A stretch of 6,005 bases of DNA from Clostridia bacterium. Lineage in GTDB: Bacteria; Bacillota; DSM-16504; Desulfitibacterales; Desulfitibacteraceae. The stretch lies in contig JAGXSK010000044.1 in NCBI GenBank assembly GCA_018333845.1, forward strand, positions 1 through 6,005, in the 5' to 3' direction. Below, one piece after another: positions 1 through 4,993 of this stretch. Each line of letters opens with the position of its first letter. The stretch's first letter is position 1. The position numbers and the translations under genes were made by a program. The notes under the pieces were generated by a model that had not been told where the DNA came from, ran no database searches, and was given only the letters and a program-made list of their open reading frames with translations.

Positions 1-1238
1 CCCTTTGACTCTTCTATTTTAACTTTCCTCTTGCCAGCAAACAATGCTTCTCGCGGTAATTTTTTTTGGGGTGGTATAGGAGGCATTTTTACTAAGGACC
101 TGATATGAATATTTTCATCCTTAAGTCTTTTGCTAATATCCCTTATGGCATCCACAAATATTTTACCAGTTTCTATAGTATCATTAATAGTGATCATGGC
201 AACAACATAATTGACCTGGGCCATTTCCACCTGAATTCCATAGTTTTCTCTTAATATTCTATCCAGGTCATGGCCATTTAGTTTATTAGAGAGAATGACA
301 ATTTTAGTTGGGTCTAATTCCCTGGGAGCTACTTCCTCAGGAAGCAGGCAGTGAAAGCCACTTATCTCATTAACCCTTTTTCTTATATAATCTGCAGCTT
401 CAAGGCAGTTGGCTATCAGTGCTTCACCATTTTTTTCAATATTGTACCTCATGAGTTCCAAAGAGGCCAACAGCACATAGGAAGGACTTGTAGACTGAAC
501 TAGAGCCAGGGCCTGTCTTAACTTTGCCTTATTCACCCTGCTGCTTGCATGTAAAAGACCTGTTTGTGTAAGTGAACCAAGGGTTTTATGGGTTCCCTGC
601 ACTACATAATCCCCGCCCAGATCAACTGAACTCTCTGGAAAAGAATAACTAAATTTAAAATGTCCCCCATGGGCCTCATCTACTATTTGGGTACAACCTC
701 TATCAGTCATAAGTAATGGCTGGACAATACCTTCAAAGGTAGGCCGCACATTAAATACAACCTCTATATTTTGCAGGTTCTTTCTATTTAGGAAGTCCAT
801 GTTTACTCCTAAGGGTACACCATATTCTTCATGAAATTCCACAGGGACATAGACAGGCCTGGCTCCTGTAAAATATAGCGAAGATACAACAGATTTATGA
901 CTGTTTCGCGGAATGAGCACCTCTTTTCCTGGGGTACAGGCCGATAAAAAGGATGCCTGTATTCCAGCTGTGGCTCCATTTATTAAAAAGTAGGAAGAGT
1001 TGGCTCCAAATTTAGCGGCAATGAGTCTTTCGGATTCTGCTATTATTCCCCTGGGATTATGCAGATCATCAAAATCCGGCACTTCAGTAACATCCATGCC
1101 ATATACATTAGATGCTATAAGATTATCATCAGGCAGTATGGGCTTTCCCTTATGTCCTGGCATATGCAGACGAAGGTTTTCTTCCAGGAAATATTTTTTT
1201 AAGCAGTCAATAATAGGTGTGTTATGGATATCAGGCAC
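1..1238 (-). CDS. Orn/Lys/Arg decarboxylase family protein (YaaO/SpeA-like), 3' end missing
   Basis: PLP-dependent fold-type I decarboxylase that would convert a basic amino acid (arginine, lysine or ornithine) to the amine in the cytosol, feeding polyamine synthesis. The reading frame is open for 412 codons and leaves the window at base 1; family members in Bacillus are about 480-490 residues, so roughly 70-80 C-terminal residues are missing. Landmarks: HMPGHKG at residues 25-31, the PLP-ring aspartate in DEAHGGHF (D187, H190), and the Schiff-base lysine in THKTLGSLTQTG (K218). There is no usable ATG. The chosen start is GTG at 1238, six bases after a perfect AAGGAG at 1250-1245; the frame continues upstream to a TAG at 1304-1302 without a better start. 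It lies 85 bases after gin with no terminator between, so the two are probably co-transcribed. In B. subtilis csfB and yaaO share a locus, which favours the YaaO type. Substrate cannot be told from the sequence. Confidence 0.93.
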   Translation of the reverse strand, partial: MPDIHNTPIIDCLKKYFLEENLRLHMPGHKGKPILPDDNLIASNVYGMDVTEVPDFDDLHNPRGIIAESERLIAAKFGANSSYFLINGATAGIQASFLSACTPGKEVLIPRNSHKSVVSSLYFTGARPVYVPVEFHEEYGVPLGVNMDFLNRKNLQNIEVVFNVRPTFEGIVQPLLMTDRGCTQIVDEAHGGHFKFSYSFPESSVDLGGDYVVQGTHKTLGSLTQTGLLHASSRVNKAKLRQALALVQSTSPSYVLLASLELMRYNIEKNGEALIANCLEAADYIRKRVNEISGFHCLLPEEVAPRELDPTKIVILSNKLNGHDLDRILRENYGIQVEMAQVNYVVAMITINDTIETGKIFVDAIRDISKRLKDENIHIRSLVKMPPIPPQKKLPREALFAGKRKVKIEESK

Positions 1239-1244
1239 AACATG

Positions 1245-1250
1245 CTCCTT
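1245..1250 (-). promoter_or_regulatory. Ribosome binding site fixing the GTG start of the decarboxylase
   Basis: AAGGAG followed by the six-base spacer CATGTT and then GTG at 1238. The ATG visible in the spacer (CATGTT) is out of frame with the decarboxylase, so the site supports GTG as the start. Confidence 0.75.
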
Positions 1251-1323
1251 GTTTAAAAATTCAATACTTTGTCCAATTTTAGCATAAATAAAAAAAATAA
1301 GCTAGAATACAATGTACAGTACC

Positions 1324-1527
1324 CTAGCAGTTATACCATACTGCCTTTAGCTCTTCTTTAAAATCTACATAGTATTGATCATCCACAGGTGTTAAAATTA
1401 TACGTGTTTCACAAGTGGAACAAATTAGTTTAGACTTGATTATTAACCCACCATGGTTACCATTAAAAGGTGTAGTTTTGCAGATAATACAGATTGGAGC
1501 TGAGTTGTCTTTACACAGGCTAGCCAT
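1324..1527 (-). CDS. gin: Gin (CsfB), anti-sigma-G factor
   Basis: Small zinc-binding protein of the Gin family. In B. subtilis, Gin/CsfB binds and inhibits sigma-G to prevent its untimely activity during sporulation. The 67-residue product has the two family CxxC pairs: CIIC (residues 13-16) and CSTC (about residues 37-40), which together bind zinc. It then has the typical C-terminal stretch with paired tyrosines (DDQYYVDF) and a tail ending in AVWYNC. Its length is close to the roughly 64 residues of the B. subtilis protein. I chose ATG at 1527 because GTAGGTGAT, which matches the 3' part of the Shine-Dalgarno consensus, lies just upstream. A longer reading from GTG at 1536 would place the start inside that site. 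The decarboxylase follows on the same strand, as in the csfB-yaaO neighbourhood of Bacillus. Gin implies an endospore former that has sigma-G. Confidence 0.88.
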   Translation of the reverse strand: MASLCKDNSAPICIICKTTPFNGNHGGLIIKSKLICSTCETRIILTPVDDQYYVDFKEELKAVWYNC

Positions 1528-1555
1528 AGCTATCACCTACTATTAAGGATAATTC

Positions 1556-1585
1556 ATTGTATGCTCTCCTTTTATAATATTGCAA
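1556..1585 (-). promoter_or_regulatory. Possible sigma-A-like promoter for gin and the decarboxylase
   Basis: TTGCAA (1585-1580), an 18-base spacer, then TACAAT (1561-1556) reading toward gin. Five of six -10 bases and four of six -35 bases match. It lies just after the upstream terminator, where a new promoter is expected. Against it: csfB in B. subtilis is read by sporulation sigma factors, and no clear sigma-F or sigma-G promoter was found here. The hexamers could be chance in AT-rich DNA. Confidence 0.3.
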
Positions 1586-1597
1586 GAGAAACGCTGG

Positions 1598-1626
1598 AAA
1601 AAAAGGATAAGCATGCCTTATCCCTT
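1598..1626 (-). terminator. Rho-independent terminator after the selenoprotein gene
   Basis: On the minus strand, GGATAAG (1623-1617), a five-base loop, and CTTATCC (1611-1605) form a perfect 7-bp stem that G.U and A-T pairs extend. It is followed directly by seven T (1604-1598). It lies 74 bases past the stop of the SelW-like gene and before gin, so it separates these two transcripts. The plus strand has no matching T-run. Confidence 0.8.
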
Positions 1627-1699
1627 AGTATTGCCAGTTTTTAAGTATTTTTACCTTTCAATGGCTTGAATTATTTTTTTATTTACTTTGATTAAAGTT

Positions 1700-1930
1700 T
1701 TAAATAAGTTTCTTAATAAGTTCCAGGGTCTCCCCCTTTTCAGGAAAGCGCCCTGTTTCTTTTTTGGAGTAGATGGTTTTGCCATCTACTATTACATCAA
1801 ACACTCCTCCAGCACCTGGAATTTCTTCAATCTCTACTTCAGGATACTCTCTTTGGATTTCTTCTGCTACACGAGCAGCCTGGTGCTGATACCCTCAATT
1901 AGCGCAGAATATGATATCAATATACTTCAT
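1700..1930 (-). CDS. Rdx/SelW-like selenoprotein (thioredoxin-like, CxxU), TGA read as selenocysteine
   Basis: A 76-residue protein of the SelW/SelT/SelH (Rdx) thioredoxin-like fold, a presumed cytosolic redox protein whose CxxU pair would act like the CxxC of thioredoxins. The frame starts at ATG 1930 and is interrupted only by TGA at 1897-1895, codon 12, giving C9-A-N-U12 exactly where the family has its redox motif (beta-strand IDIIF, then CxxU-GY). Everything after the TGA also fits the family: an alpha helix (residues 16-29), then IPGAGGVFDVIVDG (37-50), a YSKK segment and GRFP (60-63). The stop is TAA at 1702-1700. AGGAGGG lies upstream, with a long 12-base spacing. Length equals bacterial Rdx proteins. 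A hairpin right after the UGA fits a bacterial SECIS element. Read without Sec, the gene would be called as a truncated ORF or missed. A mutation from TGC/TGT to TGA is possible but much less likely given the position. A terminator closes the gene. Confidence 0.85.
1855..1897 (-). promoter_or_regulatory. Putative bacterial SECIS element following the UGA codon
   Basis: Starting with TGA (1897-1895), the mRNA can form a lower stem GGGT (1894-1891) with ATCC (1858-1855). Above it is an apical stem CTGCT (1878-1874) with AGCAG (1868-1864), closing the loop CGTGT. The loop carries a G-U near its 5' side, and that G is 23 bases after the UGA. Bacterial SECIS elements recognised by SelB are short hairpins directly downstream of UGA with a G near the start of a small apical loop, about 16-37 bases away. 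They are variable, so this is a structural fit, not proof. Confidence 0.6.
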
Positions 1931-2192
1931 AATGATTATAAACCCTCCTGTATTTTTGTATGATTTACTTTTCATCTAAGAGATTGATTTTACTGATATT
2001 TTAACTAAGCTACCCCGTGATTAAGTTGTTAATGAGATTATAAGTGATTACATTGGGGAAAATGACTTTTATTCCTAATTATATCCTATCCCCTAAACTA
2101 ATTATAGCTAATTACCAAAGAAAAGGAAAGCTTATTGAAAACTAGATTAACCTCTTGAAAATTATAATTTGGTTATACCCTTTGTTGCTAAT
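1931..2192. other. Intergenic spacer between deacetylase and selenoprotein genes
   Basis: This spacer is strongly AT-rich. Reading on the minus strand it holds several TATAAT hexamers (for example 2106-2101, 2083-2078 and 2042-2037), but none has a convincing -35 box at the right distance, so I name no promoter. A weak long-looped stem pairs TAGATTAGC, beginning at the deacetylase stop codon (2195-2187), with GTTAATCTA (2151-2143). It is followed by only four T, so it is at best a poor terminator. No coding frame or known riboswitch was recognised. Confidence 0.4.
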
Positions 2193-2960
2193 CTACCTTT
2201 TTTTCGTATGCTGAACTCCATTTACATCAATATAGTAATCATCCTTATAAATAAGTTCTGAAATAGGTACTACCTTAAGTCCTCTTTCTTTAAAATTTTT
2301 CAGGATTTCCACCAGGGCATCTGGGGTATTGGCACCATCGTTATGAAACAGGATAATGTCACCCGCATCTGCCCTGGTTACCCTTTTTACCATATCAGCC
2401 GTGGATATGCTTTTCCAATCAAGAGAATCAACGCTCCATTGAATCGGATAGATATTAAGCTCATTGCATAATTGAATCAGCTTATTGTTATAGGCCCCAT
2501 AGGGCGGCCTAAAAAGGTCTGCCTCAAAACCTGTAATATCCCTTATCATTTTTTGGTTATCAAGGAGTTCCTTTTTTATCTGCTCTTCATTTAGCTTTGT
2601 AAAATCGGGATGACTTGCCGAGTGCATTCCGATTTCATGACCCCTGGCTACAATTTCCTTGGCCTTATCTGGGTAATCCTCAAGCCAGATATTAACCAGG
2701 AAAAATGTGGTTTTTACCTCATATTTATCTAAAATGTCCAGTATTCTGTCTGTCCTGGTGGCCCCCCAACTAGCATCAAAGCTTATAGCCAGCTTCTTCT
2801 CCGTTGTCGCCACCTTGTACACAGGCAGCAATCTGTTGCCTTTACTAGTAGTAACTGAATTCCATGGATTTAAAAATAGAATTATTGCAACCATTAATAC
2901 ACATATTCCCACAATACAGGCAATAAGCTTTTCTCTTCTGCCAATGTAATAAACTCTCAC
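2193..2960 (-). CDS. Polysaccharide deacetylase, CE4 family, PdaB-like, membrane-anchored
   Basis: A 255-residue carbohydrate esterase 4 (NodB-fold) protein, expected to remove acetyl groups from peptidoglycan sugars outside the membrane. Residues 11-30 are a single N-terminal membrane anchor; the catalytic domain follows from about 55. Motifs: SFDASWG (60-66), HSASH (113-117; H113 and H117 are the metal ligands), RPPYGAYN (151-158), WSVDSLDW (175-182) and ILFHND (203-208, H206). In motif 1 the usual TFDDG is FDxSWG: the first Asp (catalytic base) is kept and the second, a metal ligand in classic members, is Ala. The same FDxSWG form occurs in B. subtilis PdaB, a sporulation deacetylase of about 254 residues with one N-terminal anchor, so a PdaB-like role in spore formation is the best guess. 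The start is GTG at 2960, preceded by GGAGGG and a six-base spacer. A terminator lies upstream, so the gene needs its own promoter, which I could not place. Confidence 0.9.
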   Translation of the reverse strand: MRVYYIGRREKLIACIVGICVLMVAIILFLNPWNSVTTSKGNRLLPVYKVATTEKKLAISFDASWGATRTDRILDILDKYEVKTTFFLVNIWLEDYPDKAKEIVARGHEIGMHSASHPDFTKLNEEQIKKELLDNQKMIRDITGFEADLFRPPYGAYNNKLIQLCNELNIYPIQWSVDSLDWKSISTADMVKRVTRADAGDIILFHNDGANTPDALVEILKNFKERGLKVVPISELIYKDDYYIDVNGVQHTKKR

Positions 2961-3040
2961 AAGAATCCCTCCATTTTTTATTCCTTCAGCTCCACTATAA
3001 ATATATTGAAACTTTTTAGGATAATAACTGCTAAATAGTG

Positions 3041-3069
3041 AAATTAAAACCCTGCTTAATCAGCAGGGT
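3041..3069 (-). terminator. Rho-independent terminator of the small membrane protein gene
   Basis: On the minus strand, ACCCTGCT (3069-3062), a five-base loop and AGCAGGGT (3056-3049) form a perfect 8-bp stem, followed by TTTTAATTT. It lies 37 bases past the stop codon of the small membrane protein gene and isolates it from the deacetylase. Confidence 0.85.
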
Positions 3070-3105
3070 CTAATAAGCTCTTGCTTTCTAATTTCTGTAT
3101 TATGG

Positions 3106-3543
3106 TTAATGTTCTTTTTCAATTCTTTCTATAGCCCAACACGTTGACAACCCAAAAATTATTGTTGGGAACATTAGAAAAAAAGCATTTGGATTATCAA
3201 AAATAGCTTTGTTAAAACCTTCAAATATTAAAACACCATTATTAACAACATGAACAAAGCCACCAAAAAGAATACCTTTTAGCTTGACATATTTCATATC
3301 AGTATATCTTAAAACTATATAAAAGAGTACCCCTAAAAAAGCCGCATAAAAAAAATCGGTCAATGTACTATTTATAACGGTAAAAATGCTATCCATTTTT
3401 TCATTTGAATAGTAGCCACTGGCAATATGTATATATGTTTTATCTATTAATCCAGCATAATATAAAGGTAAAGAAACGATTAGCTTAACCACATTTCCTA
3501 TTATTCCTGCCAGTGAACCAAAAATTATTACGTCTTTTCTCAT
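3106..3543 (-). CDS. Hypothetical four-helix integral membrane protein
   Basis: I do not recognise a named family. The 145-residue product is very hydrophobic, with likely membrane helices near residues 5-30, 60-79, 89-107 and 120-138, and short loops. The N-terminus (MRKD) and the loop RYTDMKYVKLKG are basic, which suggests they face the cytosol; the tail ERIEKEH is charged. The extended loop at about 35-55 (HIASGYYSNEKMDS) would lie outside. A histidine and two asparagines fall in helix 3 (VHVVNN, about 97-102). No catalytic motif is visible. The start is ATG at 3543 with AGAGGAG seven bases upstream. The gene stands alone: it has a terminator directly after it, a terminator of the preceding gene upstream, and a long untranslated leader if the promoter at 3773-3800 is real. 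Confidence 0.82.
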   Translation of the reverse strand: MRKDVIIFGSLAGIIGNVVKLIVSLPLYYAGLIDKTYIHIASGYYSNEKMDSIFTVINSTLTDFFYAAFLGVLFYIVLRYTDMKYVKLKGILFGGFVHVVNNGVLIFEGFNKAIFDNPNAFFLMFPTIIFGLSTCWAIERIEKEH

Positions 3544-3772
3544 GCCAAACTCCTCTTAAACTTGTCCTGCTTTCTAAACTATTACACTTGGTTAATTATC
3601 TTAGTTTTACTTTTTTCTCTTGGATCTTGGTTTTTTAGAAAAAATTTAAGTTTTTCATACTTTAGTTAACACTACTACTTGTCGTAAAGCTAAAATTTGG
3701 GAATACAGTTTCATAGTAAAAGATAATCGCAGATTGATTTCAATAACCTTTTTATTAAAATACCGTAAAGTT

Positions 3773-3800
3773 ATTTAAGATTCTCCCCTTTATTTGTCAA
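3773..3800 (-). promoter_or_regulatory. Candidate sigma-A promoter for the small membrane protein gene
   Basis: A perfect TTGACA (3800-3795), a 16-base spacer, and TTAAAT (3778-3773, four of six -10 bases) read toward the gene starting at 3543. It lies just downstream of the previous terminator, as expected for the start of a new transcript. The distance to the start codon is long, about 230 bases, so a nearer promoter cannot be excluded. Confidence 0.45.
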
Positions 3801-3848
3801 ATATATATCTGGAAATAGGTGGATAAGATTAGATGCCCTACAGGCGAT

Positions 3849-3882
3849 AAAAAAACCCTTACTCCAAACTAAGAGCAAGGGT
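3849..3882 (-). terminator. Strong Rho-independent terminator of the kinase/GerMN transcript
   Basis: On the minus strand, ACCCTTGCTC (3882-3873), an eight-base loop and GAGTAAGGGT (3864-3855) form a 10-bp stem with one G.U pair, followed by an unbroken run of T to 3849. It lies about 150 bases past the stop of the GerMN lipoprotein gene. Confidence 0.87.
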
Positions 3883-3932
3883 CATTTCTTGCACTAAAGA
3901 AAGTATAACTTTTAAATGTAGATAGTATAAGT

Positions 3933-4008
3933 GCCCCAAAGGGACTGGTATTTCTACCCATTAAAAATGCTAGAACTACTGGCGCAACTAAGGCTTTCGC
4001 TGGCGCCA
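3933..4008 (-). repeat. Cluster of small inverted repeats in the GerMN gene 3' tail
   Basis: Three potential hairpins follow one another on the minus strand. First, TGGCGC (4008-4003) pairs with GCGCCA (3985-3980), and the very stable mini-hairpin sequence GCGAAAGC (4000-3993) lies in its loop. Second, GGTA-GAAA-TACC (3958-3947) has a GNRA-type tetraloop. Third, GTCCC (3945-3941) pairs with GGGGC (3937-3933) around a TTT loop. Function is unknown; it could protect the 3' end of the mRNA or be a remnant of a repeat. Confidence 0.45.
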
Positions 4009-4032
4009 AAAGGCTTATAATGATATATTGGT

Positions 4033-4860
4033 TTAACTGGCATTTATATTAATAATCATCCATACACCTGCATCACCTTTAACTGCTGGCTGAGCCAGTT
4101 CTATTATATATTCCTGTTCTTCATGTACAGCCTTTACATAGGCCCTGGGATCAGCCCCGCTGGAAATCTCTATCCTCTCAAAAACTGAGTCTTCATTAAA
4201 GCCCAACATTCTACCTTCTCTAGCAGCAACTTGAACAGGATCAAATCTCCAGGTTTCTAAACCCTGGTCAGCCCTTTCCTGCAGCCACCTGGCCCTTTCT
4301 TCATCAAGAAATATTGGATAGGTAGCGATCTGGGGCCTCTCTCCTGGCTCAGACAGCAAGAAATGCCCCCCAAAGCTCACATCACTTCTACCCTCTACCA
4401 GGACCTGCACCCTTTCTATACCTGGTAAATCTGTCAGGGTTAATAATAGTGACCTAATAGCTGCACCTTCCCCTGCACTTCCTGGAATATTAATTCCACT
4501 TTGAAAGTTAACATATGCTGTATCTCCCTTTACTTCCACACTTAAAACCCTGGCACCTTCAGGGAATGTCCGGTAAAGATGGGGTTGTTCAGGACCCTTT
4601 AAAAATTCCTTTACCACCCTTTCGGCAAGATTGGCACTGTAATTGTCGATTTCTCTAAACTCAGGAATTACATGCTGTGCCTGCCAGTCAGAAAAATACA
4701 GGGCAACCTCCAGCTTCTCAGATGCTGCAATTGGTTCAACAATAGGAGCATCAGGGGAAACCTCAACGGGAGGTGATTGCCCAACTAATGCTCCCCTTCC
4801 ACATGCACCTAAAAACAAGGCCATTACTACAAATAATACCAGTATTAATGATTTTTTCAT
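4033..4860 (-). CDS. GerMN-domain lipoprotein
   Basis: A 275-residue predicted lipoprotein. A type II signal peptide occupies residues 1-19 with lipobox LGAC, so Cys20 would be lipidated and the protein held on the outer face of the membrane. A Pro/Ser-rich linker (about 28-45) follows. A GerMN domain spans roughly 50-165, recognisable from the LYFSDWQA start, the ERVVKEFLKGP helix, LSVEVKGDTAYVNF and the segment ending in VQVLVEGR. The remaining 110 residues are not assigned to a family. GerMN domains occur in the B. subtilis germination/sporulation protein GerM and in actinobacterial LpqB. Start ATG 4860 is the only possible one, since a stop lies four codons upstream in frame, although the Shine-Dalgarno AAGGAG is 12 bases away. 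The gene follows the histidine kinase by 133 bases with no terminator seen between, so they may share a transcript. Pro, Gly and Ala content is higher than in the neighbours. Confidence 0.88.
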   Translation of the reverse strand: MKKSLILVLFVVMALFLGACGRGALVGQSPPVEVSPDAPIVEPIAASEKLEVALYFSDWQAQHVIPEFREIDNYSANLAERVVKEFLKGPEQPHLYRTFPEGARVLSVEVKGDTAYVNFQSGINIPGSAGEGAAIRSLLLTLTDLPGIERVQVLVEGRSDVSFGGHFLLSEPGERPQIATYPIFLDEERARWLQERADQGLETWRFDPVQVAAREGRMLGFNEDSVFERIEISSGADPRAYVKAVHEEQEYIIELAQPAVKGDAGVWMIININAS

Positions 4861-4862
4861 GG

Positions 4863-4878
4863 CATGGTATCACTCCTT
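4863..4878 (-). promoter_or_regulatory. Ribosome binding site with an overlapping two-codon reading frame before the GerMN start
   Basis: AAGGAG (4878-4873) is spaced ideally (7 bases) for an ATG at 4865, which reads Met-Pro-stop. Its TGA overlaps the true ATG at 4860 as ATGA. The lipoprotein start itself is 12 bases from the site. Ribosomes could reinitiate after the two-codon frame, or simply tolerate the longer spacing. Confidence 0.4.
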
Positions 4879-4993
4879 TCATTTTTTATGATACCCTTAT
4901 CTTATTACAAGTCTTTTAAGAATCTGTTACATTATAGTTTAAAATTATTACAAAAATATTAAACATTGAAATTGAGATTGATGGATTGCAATT

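Larger units (their letters stand above)
3544..4032. other. Long intergenic region with two parts separated by a terminator
   Basis: No supported gene lies in these 489 bases. The right part (3883-4032) is the 3' untranslated tail of the GerMN lipoprotein gene. It is GC-richer than its surroundings and can form three short hairpins ahead of the terminator at 3882-3849. The left part (3544-3848) is AT-rich. It carries a candidate promoter at 3773-3800 and would give the small membrane protein mRNA a leader of about 225 bases. I recognised no riboswitch or T-box motif in that leader. Confidence 0.5.

Noticed and set aside
1000..1287. Plus-strand 95-codon open frame
   Set aside because: Antisense to the well-supported decarboxylase N-terminal region.
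1895..1897. TGA as an inactivating nonsense mutation (SelW-like pseudogene)
   Set aside because: The TGA falls exactly at the second redox position of CxxC/U, the rest of the frame is intact, and a SECIS-like hairpin follows; selenocysteine explains all three.
1688..1963. Plus-strand 91-codon open frame
   Set aside because: It is antisense to the SelW-like selenoprotein, which accounts for the sequence far better; the plus-strand product has no family features.
2037..2106. TATAAT hexamers as promoters for the selenoprotein gene
   Set aside because: None has an acceptable -35 box at 16-18 bases, and such hexamers are expected by chance in this AT-rich spacer.
3931..4020. Short plus-strand frame from GTG (reads VPQRDWYFYPLK...) ending in TAA
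   Set aside because: Only about 29 codons, with no ribosome binding site and no recognisable homology; it is the complement of the hairpin region.
3873..4030. Open minus-strand frame through the GerMN 3' tail reading a hydrophobic peptide (contains LVAPVVLAFLMGRN)
   Set aside because: It begins after an in-frame stop, has no ATG with a ribosome site at its start, runs into the terminator stem, and matches no family I know.
4861..4993. Terminator or promoter between the kinase and GerMN genes
   Set aside because: A TATAAT at about 4940 has no fitting -35 box, and I found no stem followed by a T-run; neither can be supported.
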